Below are positions 24,050-32,694 of a stretch of DNA of 41,674 nucleotides, in pieces. Position numbers and translations under genes: made by a program. The stretch is taken from positions 1 through 41,674 of the forward strand of contig CACCQD010000014.1 of assembly GCA_902547925.1 (NCBI GenBank), given 5' to 3'. Position 1 is the stretch's first letter; every line of letters begins with the position of its first letter. The notes under the pieces were generated by a model. That model saw nothing but the letters and a program-made list of their open reading frames with translations. It was not told where the DNA came from and did no database searches. This DNA is from an uncultured SAR116 cluster alpha proteobacterium. GTDB lineage: Bacteria > Pseudomonadota > Alphaproteobacteria > Puniceispirillales > Puniceispirillaceae.

Positions 24050-25390
24050 CTAAAAGGATTGTGACGTGTAATCGACTTCATCCGGATAATAGGTATCGGC
24101 AATCGACGTTGTATGTGCCAGTACCAATCTGCCATTCTCAACGCGGGTAATGTACTGTTGGCCGAATGTCTGGTGCGTTTTGCCGTTGAATTCCTTTGCG
24201 CCCTGTGGATTGGCATAAGAATGCGGCATTGATGTCATCGCCTCGACAGCCTCAATCAGCTTGGCCCTGTCACCAGCACCTTTATAGCCTGACGCTTCCA
24301 TGCCGGCCTTGACGATATGCAGGGTCTCCCAGCATCCAAACATGTGAGCATAGGTCGATACATCCTTTGAGTCAGAGATCGAGGCGCCATTGTTGTCGAC
24401 GCCAACCGCCGCACGATAGGCTTTGTCATAATCTGACTGGTTGGCCTGTGCATAGCGCGGATTACCCTCCCAAAAATAGGTGCCTTCAAGGAATTCAAGC
24501 CCCGGGCTGGCAAGGTCAACCGCTTCCAGCGAGTCGATGAAACCAAAGATTTCCGGGCGCGAGTTGCCAAAGAATTCACCCATCTCCTTGACGAAGGTCA
24601 GCACTGCCGGCCCCACCATCACATGATAGATCACCTCGGTATCGCGGGGGATCTTCGGGAAATATTTGGTGAAGGAAGACTCTGTTGGCGGGATCGCAAT
24701 CTTGGCGACAACCTTGCCTCCCTGCGCCTCGACAGCGGCAGAGAAATAATCACGATGGTCATGCCCGAACGCAAAATCGGGATAGATCATTGTCACTTTC
24801 TTGCCAAGGGTGCTGTTGACAAAAGGTGCCATCGCCTGCACCTGGCTTTTCACATCTGTGATGCCCGGCTGCAACGTATAGCGGTTCAACATGCCGCTGG
24901 CGACGTGATGCCCCTCAGACACCACAAAATAAGGTATCTTCAGCTCGCCCGCACGAGGCGCCGAGCCGATGACGACATGGCTGAACAGGGTGCCGAATGC
25001 GATATCACATCCATGCTGGGTTGCCAGTTTTTCGACAACCTCGGCACCGCGCTTGGGATCGGTGCCATCATCCTCAGCGACAATCTGCACCTCGCGTCCG
25101 TTGATGCCGCCCTCATCGTTAATTTTTTTGACGGCGGCCTCGGTCGTGCGGTTGTACCAGCGGCCATAGGCAGCGCCGATGCCGGTGCGATGCACCTGAA
25201 AGCCGATCTTGATTGGCTCGGCGCTCTGCGCCTGGCCGTAACGTCCAAAAAGCGGCGTTGTGCTGGCGACGGCTGCCAGTGCGGTTGTTGCGGCAAGTGT
25301 TTTGATTGTTTGCCGACGGTTTGGTTGCTTGGTGTCGGTAATCGGCGGTGTCTTGACGATTTTGGTATCATCACTGTTTGACTTGGTCAT
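24050..25390 (-). CDS. ABC importer periplasmic substrate-binding protein (LivK-like)
   Basis: 446 residues from the ATG preceded by GGGAGG (an ATG five codons earlier, 25405, is that site itself). NRRQTIKTLAATTALAAVAS is a twin-arginine-like export signal. The mature Peripla_BP_6 domain starts PIKIGFQVHRTGIGAAYGRW and includes VEKLATQHGCDIAFGTLFSHV and VTMIYPDFAFGHDHRDYF. The ligand is unknown; the genomic context suggests an N-heterocycle or its breakdown product rather than branched-chain amino acids. Confidence 0.93.
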   Translation of the reverse strand: MTKSNSDDTKIVKTPPITDTKQPNRRQTIKTLAATTALAAVASTTPLFGRYGQAQSAEPIKIGFQVHRTGIGAAYGRWYNRTTEAAVKKINDEGGINGREVQIVAEDDGTDPKRGAEVVEKLATQHGCDIAFGTLFSHVVIGSAPRAGELKIPYFVVSEGHHVASGMLNRYTLQPGITDVKSQVQAMAPFVNSTLGKKVTMIYPDFAFGHDHRDYFSAAVEAQGGKVVAKIAIPPTESSFTKYFPKIPRDTEVIYHVMVGPAVLTFVKEMGEFFGNSRPEIFGFIDSLEAVDLASPGLEFLEGTYFWEGNPRYAQANQSDYDKAYRAAVGVDNNGASISDSKDVSTYAHMFGCWETLHIVKAGMEASGYKGAGDRAKLIEAVEAMTSMPHSYANPQGAKEFNGKTHQTFGQQYITRVENGRLVLAHTTSIADTYYPDEVDYTSQSF

Positions 25391-25462
25391 AGGAGCCTCC
25401 CTCATTATGGTTCAGCACCCGGATCTCTGTCCGGTGTGACTGACGATCTTTGAGACGAAGTT

Positions 25463-25483
25463 TGTGTGTGTACAAACAAATTG
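25463..25483 (+). promoter_or_regulatory. Probable MarR operator upstream of the ABC operon
   Basis: TGTGTGTGTACAAACAAATTG shares the GTGTACAAA half with the other sites and matches the ACAAACAA extension. It lies 73 bases upstream of the binding-protein start and just after the stop of the 25497 gene. Confidence 0.55.
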
Positions 25484-25496
25484 TCCAGCCTAATTT

Positions 25497-26918
25497 TCAG
25501 CCGCCCTTTGGTGCTGCCAGAAGCCAGAGCCCAAGCCAGGTATAAAGGATCATGAAGATCGCCAACGGCAGCCCGGCAACAAAGGCCCGTCGCAGATTGC
25601 GGTATAAATGCAGAGCCTGTGCATGTGCCAGTACCACGGCAAGGACATGACCGGCGACAATGACCAGCGCCTGACTAAGCCAGATCATCCGCATCGTCTC
25701 GCGGTGATTGAAAAATCCGGTGGTTACATAGAAGCCGTCGCGACCAAGCAAATTGGCCCCTGTGTTGAAGGGATCATTCAGCGCCATCAGCACATATTGC
25801 CCGTCAACAAGAAGCGAGGGCAGGTAATGTGCGGTGTGATAGGCAAGCGCAATAGGCAGGATGGTTGTGGCAAAACGGGGCAGCAGCTGGTGTGCTGTTG
25901 CCTGCCCGCCAGTGATTCTGTCACCCAGCACAATAAGCAGGGTAAAGGTGGCCAAAAGAATGAGATTGCCCGCTGCAAGGCCGCAGATCACCGGAATGAT
26001 GACCGCCGAGCGACCCGGAAAGGCCAGCGGATTGACCCCGATCAGATCAAGCCAGACAAAGGTTTCATTGAATCCATCGAACGAGCCTGTGCCAAGCAGA
26101 ACAAGAACGAAAATGGACAGGCCAGGTCGGACAGACAGACCCTGGCCAATCTGCCAGCCATGCCAGCCTAGCCAGAGGGTCCGGCCACGCCGCCCATAGG
26201 GTGCGAGTCGGCTAAAAAGCGCCATGATGATGGAAAATAATTCGACCTGCGAGAGCCATCGCCGTGGGCCACAAAGCCACATCCCGGTCACAGTGATAAA
26301 GACATAGATAACGCCGATGCTGGCGAGTCTTGTGGGATCATCAGGTGCCGGGTCCGCCAGGGTGAAGGCGGAAAAACCAAGCAGCAGACCAACCGCTGGC
26401 CAGACACCGATGGCCCGTGGCAGCGTCATCCAGCCCCTTTCCCGCATTCGAATCATTGGTCGGACCAACCAGTAAAAGGGTGAAATCCACCCCCACAGAT
26501 TGAAAACAAGCCCCTGAATCATCAGCGCCGCCATCCAGAACACCACCCAGAACCCGAGGATGAGCGAATTCTCCAGAGGGTCACGTGTTCCGGTAAATCC
26601 GGTATGCAGGAGCCAGCAGAACAAGAGGAAAAAACCAAGGCTGCTAGTGCTTCGCAACCGGTGCGGCGGGGCCAATCGCCCAATCAACAGGCGAGGCAGC
26701 AGCCTGTCGGCTGATTTATGCGGCAGGAACCACAACAATAAAATGCTCAGCGCCACAATCATCACGCCAACCGCCATATAGGGGCCGGTCGGCAACAGGG
26801 CGACAAAACTCTGGCCTGTGGCGTGAGCAAGTGCAGGGGCTGGCAAGATGGCGGTCAGGGCGCTGGCTGCAATTACCGCCTGCTTGTGCTGTCGTTTGTT
26901 GGGTCCGGAATTGCTCAT
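25497..26918 (-). CDS. Polytopic membrane protein, unknown function
   Basis: 473 residues with a signal-like N-terminus (ALTAILPAPALAHA) and about ten hydrophobic helices, e.g. YMAVGVMIVALSILLLWFLP, WVVFWMAALMIQGLVFNLWG and a C-terminal FVAGLPLAIFMILYTWLGLWLL. Its shape resembles the uncharacterised membrane proteins often named 'fenitrothion hydrolase' (export signal ending AHA, then LP-aromatic motif and repeated helices). That name does not establish function. It lies between the importer and hyuA under a putative MarR operator, so a transport or membrane redox role in the pathway is plausible but unproven. Confidence 0.75.
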   Translation of the reverse strand: MSNSGPNKRQHKQAVIAASALTAILPAPALAHATGQSFVALLPTGPYMAVGVMIVALSILLLWFLPHKSADRLLPRLLIGRLAPPHRLRSTSSLGFFLLFCWLLHTGFTGTRDPLENSLILGFWVVFWMAALMIQGLVFNLWGWISPFYWLVRPMIRMRERGWMTLPRAIGVWPAVGLLLGFSAFTLADPAPDDPTRLASIGVIYVFITVTGMWLCGPRRWLSQVELFSIIMALFSRLAPYGRRGRTLWLGWHGWQIGQGLSVRPGLSIFVLVLLGTGSFDGFNETFVWLDLIGVNPLAFPGRSAVIIPVICGLAAGNLILLATFTLLIVLGDRITGGQATAHQLLPRFATTILPIALAYHTAHYLPSLLVDGQYVLMALNDPFNTGANLLGRDGFYVTTGFFNHRETMRMIWLSQALVIVAGHVLAVVLAHAQALHLYRNLRRAFVAGLPLAIFMILYTWLGLWLLAAPKGG

Positions 26919-26939
26919 AACCCAAGAGTGGAAACATCA

Positions 26940-26954
26940 TTGACAAGTTGTCAA
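26940..26954 (+). promoter_or_regulatory. Perfect 15-bp inverted repeat in the hyuA / 25497 divergent region
   Basis: TTGACAAGTTGTCAA is a perfect palindrome around a central G, 22 bases from the start of the membrane protein gene. It contains TTGACA on both strands, so it may serve as a -35 element or as a second operator unlike the MarR sites. Confidence 0.4.
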
Positions 26955-26966
26955 GATTTGAGGCTC

Positions 26967-26984
26967 ATTCGTATGCAAACAATT
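26967..26984 (+). promoter_or_regulatory. Probable MarR operator upstream of hyuA
   Basis: ATTCGTATGCAAACAATT contains TTCGTATGCAAA, a two-mismatch version of TTTGTRTACAAA with the same ACAAT flank. It lies between divergent hyuA and the membrane protein gene. Confidence 0.5.
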
Positions 26985-27053
26985 TACATTCACTCACGTT
27001 TCGCCGGGACTCTCTCCATTCGGGCGTGACAAACCGATTGGCAAGCCGGGCAG

Positions 27054-29123
27054 ATGGATAAAAAAGAGACAGAACATAGTGGTGACCTGATCGGCGTTGA
27101 CGTCGGTGGTACCTTTACCGATCTCGTCAGGCTGGATCAGGCAACAGGCAGGGTGCGTCTTGCCAAGGTTGCCAGCACACTGGAAAATCAGGCTTTTGGG
27201 GTCATGCAGGCGCTTGCCGAGGCCGAAACAACGCTGCCCGATGTCGCCCTTGTTGTTCACGGCACTACAACCACGACAAATGCGGTTCTAGAACGCAAAC
27301 TCAGCCGCACAGGGCTGATCACGACCGCAGGGTTTCGCGATATTCTCGAGCTTGGTCGCCGCACACGGCCGCAACCCTACGGTATGAAAGGGCAATTTCT
27401 GCCAATCATCTCCCGCGACCTGCGCCTTGAGGTTGGCGAGCGGATGGACCATGCCGGGCGCATTGTAACACCATTGGATGAGGACGCAGTGCGCACCGCC
27501 GGTCATTCCCTGCTTGCCGCCGGGGTGGAATCCGTTGTCGTGCATTTCCTGCACGCCTATGCCAATCCCACGCATGAGCGCCGCGCGGCAGATATTCTGG
27601 CTGAATTCTGGCCCAATGAATATATCACCACTGGTCATTCGCTGCTTTCCGAGAGCCGCGAATTCGAGCGCGGCGTGACCGCGGCGGTCAATGCTTCGGT
27701 GCAGCCCATTCTCAAGCGCTATATTGGTCGGCTTGATGATGAGCTTGTTGCCGGCGGCTATGGTGGTGAACTACTGGTGATGAATGGCAATGGTGGCACC
27801 GTCTCGGCGAAACGTGTGGTTCGCGAGGCGGCAAAGACGGTGATGTCGGGGCCGGCATCCGGGGTGATTGCCGCTGCCTATACCGGACGCGCTGCGCGGC
27901 GGCGAAATCTGATCACCTATGATATGGGCGGCACCTCGACGGATGTTGCCCTTATCCGTGATGGTGAGCCCTCGGTTTCGCATGAGATCGAGCTGGAATA
28001 TGCAATGCCAATCCATGTGCCCATGGTCGATGTTCGGACAATCGGGGCCGGGGGTGGTTCAATTGCCAGAGTCAATGATGCTGGGCTTCTCGAGGTCGGG
28101 CCGCAAAGCGCGGGCGCTGATCCGGGGCCGATCTGCTACGGACGTGGCGGTGATGAACCGACAATCTCAGATGCTAATCTGCTTCTTGGACGCCTTGATG
28201 TCAGCAAGCTCAAATCTGTTCCTGGCGCTGTTGACCTTGCCAAAATCCGCGCCATTTTTCAGAAAAAACTCGGTGATCCGCTGGCCACTGACGCCGAAAC
28301 CGCGGCTGCGGCTGTTTTGCAGATGGCGACAACACGTATGGCCGGGGCAACGCGCATGGTTTCGGTATCGCTCGGCGAGGACCCGCGTGATTTTTCCCTG
28401 TTTGCCTTTGGGGGTGCCGGCCCAATGCATGCGACGGCGCTGGCGCGCGAGCTCGGTGTTCCCGAGGTGCTGGTACCTGCGCGTCCGGGGATTACCAACG
28501 CGCTTGGCTGCATTGTTGCCGACCTCAAACATGATTTTGTCCGCACTGTCAATCGGCCGCTTGACCTGATTGACATCGAACAGGTCACCACCATCATCAA
28601 CGCCCAGCGCGATGAGGGGATGGCGCTGATTCGTCAGGAACCCGTTGCCATCGACGAGATCAGGGTAACGCATTCACTCGATATGCAGTTTGTCGGGCAG
28701 ACCCATATCCTGCAGGTGCCGCTGCCCGCCGATCAGGTAAACCGCGCGGCGATTCAGGCCGCGTTTGATGAGGTCTATTTCGCGCGTTTCAGGGTCAGCC
28801 TGCCTGAAATCCGGGCGCAGATTGTCAATATCAACACGACGGTGACAGGACGTCGTCCCGATGTTGATCTGGCCGGATTGATTGATGATGCTGGACGCGC
28901 CAAAACATTGGCTGCCGCACAAACCGGCGCCCGGGCCGTCTGGTTCAATGGTGATTGGCAGGAGACGCGCATTTTCGCCCGCGAGGCGCTGCCGCTGGAC
29001 GCCGCGATCACCGGGCCGGCGATACTCGAGCAGATGGACACGATGGTTCTGATTGAGCCCGGAGACACGGCTGTTCTGGACAGCGATGGCAATATTCTGA
29101 TCACCCTTGGAGAAGGGTCATGA
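27054..29123 (+). CDS. hyuA: Hydantoinase/oxoprolinase subunit A (HyuA)
   Basis: 689 residues. IGVDVGGTFTDLVRLD is the actin-like ATPase phosphate loop, VVHGTTTTTNAVLERK is the Hydant_A_N signature, NLITYDMGGTSTDVALI is the second phosphate motif and TIGAGGGSIARV is also present. The family opens cyclic amides (hydantoins, 5-oxoproline, creatinine-type lactams) with ATP. In this context I infer hydrolysis of the lactam of a reduced 6-oxo-pyridine carboxylate. The ribosome site is weak. It overlaps hyuB by 4 bases. Confidence 0.93.
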   Translation: MDKKETEHSGDLIGVDVGGTFTDLVRLDQATGRVRLAKVASTLENQAFGVMQALAEAETTLPDVALVVHGTTTTTNAVLERKLSRTGLITTAGFRDILELGRRTRPQPYGMKGQFLPIISRDLRLEVGERMDHAGRIVTPLDEDAVRTAGHSLLAAGVESVVVHFLHAYANPTHERRAADILAEFWPNEYITTGHSLLSESREFERGVTAAVNASVQPILKRYIGRLDDELVAGGYGGELLVMNGNGGTVSAKRVVREAAKTVMSGPASGVIAAAYTGRAARRRNLITYDMGGTSTDVALIRDGEPSVSHEIELEYAMPIHVPMVDVRTIGAGGGSIARVNDAGLLEVGPQSAGADPGPICYGRGGDEPTISDANLLLGRLDVSKLKSVPGAVDLAKIRAIFQKKLGDPLATDAETAAAAVLQMATTRMAGATRMVSVSLGEDPRDFSLFAFGGAGPMHATALARELGVPEVLVPARPGITNALGCIVADLKHDFVRTVNRPLDLIDIEQVTTIINAQRDEGMALIRQEPVAIDEIRVTHSLDMQFVGQTHILQVPLPADQVNRAAIQAAFDEVYFARFRVSLPEIRAQIVNINTTVTGRRPDVDLAGLIDDAGRAKTLAAAQTGARAVWFNGDWQETRIFAREALPLDAAITGPAILEQMDTMVLIEPGDTAVLDSDGNILITLGEGS

Positions 29124-30877
29124 AACTTGACTCGATAACACTCAGCGTCATTCAGGCCGGCCTCCAGCAGGTCTGTGACGAGATGGATCTCAGCTTTTCA
29201 CAGGCAGCGTTCTCACCGGTGATTGCCGAGGCTAATGACCGTTCCGATGGCATCTATGCCGCCGCTGATGGAGCATTGATTGCACAGGGGGCAGGGGGAT
29301 TGCCTGTTTTTGTCGGGACTATGCAATATTCCACCGCCGAATTGATCCGACTTATCGGCGAGGGGGCGGCCACACCTCCAGAACCAAATGACATTTACAT
29401 CGTCAATGATCCCTATCTTGGCGGAACGCATCTCATGGATGTGCGTTTTGTGCGCCCCTATTACCGTGGTGGAAAGCTCTGGTGCTGGCTGTCCAACACC
29501 GGCCATTGGCCTGACACGGGCGGGTCGGTTCCGGGTGGCTTTTCGGCATCGGCCACCGCGGTAGAGCAGGAGGGGCTGCGTCTGCCACCGGTCAAGCTGT
29601 TCAAGAAGGGTGTGCTCGATCAGGAAATCTACGCGATAATCTGTTCCAACATTCGCGTCGCTGACCAGCGCATTGGCGACGTCAAGGCGCAGGCGGCGGC
29701 ATTGGAAGTAGGCGCCGACCGGCTTGATCTCCTGCTTGAACGATATGGCGATGATACTGTGCAGGCGGCAATTGATGAATTGCGGGAACGCGCCTCCCGA
29801 CAGATGCGCCAGATGATCCGCCGGATGCCAGATGGCGTCTGGCAGTCAACGGCCTATCTCGACAGTGATGGCGTCGTTGATCAACCGCTTGTGATCAGTC
29901 TCCGGGTGACCAAGGATGATGACCGGCTGATCTTTGATTTTGCCGGATCAAGCCCACCCTGTCGTGGCCCCATGAATTCGGTGCTGGCGACAACCCAGAG
30001 TTCGGTCTATCTGGCGATGCGGCATATCTTCCCCGAGGTGCCAATCAGCGCTGGTGCCTTTGAACCGCTGGAGATCATTCGACCTGTCGGAACCTTTCTG
30101 GATGCACAATATCCCCGTCCTGTTTCCGGCTGTGCCGCCGAGGTCAGCCAGCGGATCGCCGAAGCGGTCTTTGCCGCGCTTGTCGGCGCGCTTCCCAACA
30201 GGGTGACAGCAGCACCGGCGGGAACAAGCGGCAATTTTGCGCTTGGCGGGCATGACGCCGAGAGGGGGCGTGATTTCGTCATGTATCAACTCTCCGGCGG
30301 GGGGTATGGTGGCAATGCCGACAGTGACGGGCTAAGCAATGGATGTTCGACCATCGGCATTTCCAAGGCGCCGCCGGTAGAAATCATGGAACAGGCCTTT
30401 CCTGTCCTTTATCATCATTATGCGCTTCATGAGGGATCTGCCGGGGCCGGCCAGATGCGGGGCGGTTTTGGCCTTGATTACGAGCTTGAACTGCGCAATG
30501 GCGAGGCGCGTGCCAGCTTTGTCATGGATCATGGCCGCTTTGGTCCACAGGGTGCGCTTGGCGGACGCGATGGTGATGTCAACAAGGTTGTGGTGCTTCG
30601 TGATGGTACATCCTATGTGCCGGAACATCTATCAAAGGAACAGGATATTGCGCTCGCTCCGGGCGATCGTGTCTGGGTGCGGACACCGGGTGGTGGTGGC
30701 TATGGCGATCCGCTGCAACGCCCGCTCAATGCCGTTTTTGAGGATGTCCGACTGAACCGCTACAGCGCGGCGCAGGCGCGTGATCTGTTCGGCGTGGTGG
30801 TTAATGATGAACATTCATCCGGTGTTGATAAGCCAGCCACTAAACGTCTGCGCCAAGAGATGCGACGCCACTCCTAG
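29120..30877 (+). CDS. hyuB: Hydantoinase/oxoprolinase subunit B (HyuB)
   Basis: 585 residues: VCDEMDLSFSQAAFSPVIAE, DIYIVNDPYLGGTHLMDVRF with SNTGHWPDTGGSVPG (conserved metal/substrate region), and RVWVRTPGGGGYGDPLQR near the end, all HyuB hallmarks. The C-terminus extends about 45 residues past the GGGGYGDP motif with low-complexity basic sequence. It works as a complex with HyuA. Confidence 0.94.
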   Translation: MKLDSITLSVIQAGLQQVCDEMDLSFSQAAFSPVIAEANDRSDGIYAAADGALIAQGAGGLPVFVGTMQYSTAELIRLIGEGAATPPEPNDIYIVNDPYLGGTHLMDVRFVRPYYRGGKLWCWLSNTGHWPDTGGSVPGGFSASATAVEQEGLRLPPVKLFKKGVLDQEIYAIICSNIRVADQRIGDVKAQAAALEVGADRLDLLLERYGDDTVQAAIDELRERASRQMRQMIRRMPDGVWQSTAYLDSDGVVDQPLVISLRVTKDDDRLIFDFAGSSPPCRGPMNSVLATTQSSVYLAMRHIFPEVPISAGAFEPLEIIRPVGTFLDAQYPRPVSGCAAEVSQRIAEAVFAALVGALPNRVTAAPAGTSGNFALGGHDAERGRDFVMYQLSGGGYGGNADSDGLSNGCSTIGISKAPPVEIMEQAFPVLYHHYALHEGSAGAGQMRGGFGLDYELELRNGEARASFVMDHGRFGPQGALGGRDGDVNKVVVLRDGTSYVPEHLSKEQDIALAPGDRVWVRTPGGGGYGDPLQRPLNAVFEDVRLNRYSAAQARDLFGVVVNDEHSSGVDKPATKRLRQEMRRHS

Positions 30878-30958
30878 ACGACATTGCACCCTCATGAAAA
30901 ACTTGCCTGACGAGCAGAGACTGCCCGCCAGACCGACATGGCCTGCCTCATTAAATAG

Positions 30959-30970
30959 TTTGTGTACAAA
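30959..30970 (+). promoter_or_regulatory. Probable MarR operator, site 1 before the FNR pseudogene
   Basis: TTTGTGTACAAA, identical to the core at 20176-20187. It lies 82 bases downstream of hyuB and 60 upstream of the reductase start. Confidence 0.65.
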
Positions 30971-30991
30971 TGAAATAATCTGGGTTAGAAA

Positions 30992-31011
30992 ATTGTTGGT
31001 ATACAAACAAT
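30992..31011 (+). promoter_or_regulatory. Probable MarR operator, site 2 before the FNR pseudogene
   Basis: ATTGTTGGTATACAAACAAT, the longest and most symmetric copy (one mismatched pair across 20 bases). It ends 18 bases before the reductase ATG and is the best guide to the full operator. Confidence 0.7.
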
Positions 31012-31029
31012 TCAGCGAGGTAGGCGCGG

Positions 31030-31839
31030 ATGAATATCCAGCATAATCTCGAAGATTTTGGTCGATTTGCTATTCCTGATGACTGTTTTGCTGAAACAGT
31101 TACGAAGATACAGCATTACACTGACCGGCTGTTTCGGTTTTGCACAACGCGCCCTGCAAGCCTGCGTTTTCGCTCGGGTGAGTTTGTGATGATTGGTCTG
31201 CCGGGCGATCCGCCAGTTTTTCGTGTCTATTCGATTACGTCTCCTTCCTGAGACGACACACTGGAATTTTTCTCGATCAAGGTTCCAGATGGTCCACCGA
31301 CAAGCCGGCTGCAGAAAATCCAGTCCGGTGACACGATCCTGATCCGTAAGAAACCCACCGGAACGCTGGTGACAGACGCGTTGCTCCCCAGTAGGCAATT
31401 ATGGTTGTTTGCTATCGGCACTGGCATTGCCCCTTTTGCCTCACTTGTCCGCGACCCGGAAGTGTATGAGAAATATCAAAAAATCATTCTCGTGCATGGC
31501 ACCCGAAAAACGGCTGAACTGCACAATGGAAATGAGATGATGAAAGCCATTCTGGGTGACTTGCTGGTTGGAGCAGCGGCGCGACAAAGCCTGTTCTTCA
31601 TCAACGCAACAACACGCGGGTCCTAAAGGCTTGAGGGGCGACTGACGGATCTGTTTGACGGTGGGGCACTTGAAAAAACTGTGGGGGTGGCGTTCGATCC
31701 GGCTTGTGACCGCGCGATGATCTGTGACTCGCTCGGTTTTACAAACGACTTTTGGCAGCTGCTGACTGATCGCAGTCTTGGCGAAGGCGCAAACGCAAGA
31801 CCCGGCTGGTTTGTGTATGAAAAGGCTTTCGTCGCCTGA
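31030..31839 (+). pseudogene. Ferredoxin-NADP reductase with two in-frame stop codons
   Basis: One frame of 269 codons, normal for bacterial FNR, interrupted by TGA at 31249-31251 and TAA at 31624-31626. Piece 1 has the FAD motif FRVYSITSPS; where the family continues with Tyr the TGA occurs, then DDTLEFFSIKVPDGPPTSRL follows. Piece 2 carries KKPTGTLVTDALLPSRQLWL, IGTGIAPFASLVRDPEVYEKY and VHGTRKTAEL (NADP site). Piece 3 ends LTDLFDGGAL and GWFVYEKAFVA, the FNR C-terminus. No frameshift is present. The intact protein would supply reduced ferredoxin, as expected for a ferredoxin-dependent 6-hydroxynicotinate reductase. Confidence 0.88.
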
Positions 31840-32265
31840 CCGACTAACCATTACATGTCCCACATCTGCCTGCAGTTTGGCTTCTTGCCTGGATTTGGGG
31901 CTCTGTGCAAAAGTCTTTCATCCGACACAGCGTTGTGCCCGCCGGATCCTCTGCCTATCACAAAAAATCGTTTGGTATTGCTTCGTCGCCTGCGGTGGGT
32001 GCAGGATCACGCGGGTTCAAAAAAGAAGGTTTTGTCTGATGATGGTTTCTGCTGTTTCCCATCTATACCCGCTGGCGTGGCGGTGGCGTCATCATTGTCC
32101 AGCTCTTGGATTGCTTGGCACTCTGGCTGTGCCGCTGATTTTGATGGCTGGAATGCCGGCTCGCTCGCAGGGCTATAGAGAACGGACGGCGGCGGTGGAG
32201 ACAGCCCCGGCAGAGCAGTAAATCCTGTCACGTTATACTGATGTTCAGGGCCGCGTGGTGGCTAG
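31840..32265. other. Region without a supportable gene near the island's right end
   Basis: 426 bases. The only ORF of note is 59 codons (32042-32221) with a hydrophobic middle and no good ribosome site. The stretch probably holds decayed sequence, including the lost upstream part of the recombinase whose end follows. Confidence 0.5.
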
Positions 32266-32427
32266 CACACCCTTCGCCACACATTTGCTACACGCGCCCT
32301 CTCAAAGGGGATGCGTATTGAACAACACTCTAAGATTTTGGGTCACTCCAAGATCAGCACAACGGAGAAGTATGCACACGTAATACCATCCGATTTCCAT
32401 GGTCCAGTGCAAGTGGTGTCCCATTAG
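32266..32427 (+). pseudogene. Tyrosine recombinase C-terminal remnant
   Basis: 53 codons open to a TAG: HTLRHTFATRALSKGMRIEQ, then LGHSKISTTEKYAHV. This is box II of a phage-type integrase with the Arg-His pair, the LGH His and the Tyr nucleophile. A stop codon lies directly upstream (32263) and the rest of the catalytic domain is absent. It lies 66 bases inside the right tRNA-Cys half-copy, the expected place for an island's integrase. Confidence 0.88.
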
Positions 32428-32493
32428 TTGTCACACACCTGGTAAATTATGAATAAATTATTCAATTTATTAGGCATAGCACACTATGCGAAA

Positions 32494-32533
32494 GGTTTTG
32501 CAAACCGCTGCATAACCACTCTGCCATGGGGCC
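32494..32533 (-). repeat. tRNA-Cys 5'-half copy (right att of the island)
   Basis: GGTTTTGCAAACCGCTGCAT and the following 20 bases match 11784-11823 except for one base in the acceptor strand (ATGGGG for ATCGGG). It covers the anticodon loop to the tRNA 5' end and has no T arm or 3' half, so it is not a functional tRNA. Confidence 0.88.
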
Positions 32534-32595
32534 ATCATTTAAGTGCACAGGTTGGAAGAAAAGGTATCAACACCCCTGTTGCCGTCAAACCATTT

Positions 32596-32613
32596 AAAAG
32601 GTTTTAGCCTTTT
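32596..32613. terminator. Possible bidirectional terminator hairpin
   Basis: AAAAGG-TTTTAG-CCTTTT followed by ATTTT on the plus strand. It lies 80 bases past the fecR-like stop. The stem is short. Confidence 0.35.
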
Positions 32614-32694
32614 ATTTTAACCTCCGTTCTCGGTTATACTAGGGATGGCTTCAAGCTCCGATATTGTTGGGTGTAAACTAAAAAGTTTTTTTAT

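Larger units (their letters stand above)
11784..32533 (+). mobile_element. Putative 20.7-kb genomic island at tRNA-Cys
   Basis: Bounded on the left by the intact tRNA-Cys and on the right by a 40-base copy of its 5' half with one or two differences. Just inside the right copy lies the C-terminus of a tyrosine recombinase (32266-32427). Both ends contain GGTGTYCCA motifs (11921, 11933, 32415). This fits a recombinase crossing over in the anticodon region: the left copy was rebuilt as a working tRNA and the displaced half left at the right. Cargo is a whole catabolic and uptake regulon. Composition resembles the host, so the transfer may be old or from a related donor. No conjugation genes are present. 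Confidence 0.65.

Noticed and set aside
31249-31251. TGA in the FNR gene as a selenocysteine codon, given nearby selD
   Set aside because: The family has Tyr, not Cys, at this position. A second stop (TAA) also interrupts the frame, and no SECIS-like hairpin was seen directly after the TGA. SelD here is explained by SelU.
32042-32221. 59-codon ORF between FNR and the recombinase remnant
   Set aside because: No ribosome site at useful spacing, no recognisable domain, and it lies in decayed DNA; not listed as a gene.
32494-32533. Functional tRNA-Cys
   Set aside because: Only the 5' half to the anticodon loop is present; T arm and 3' acceptor are missing.
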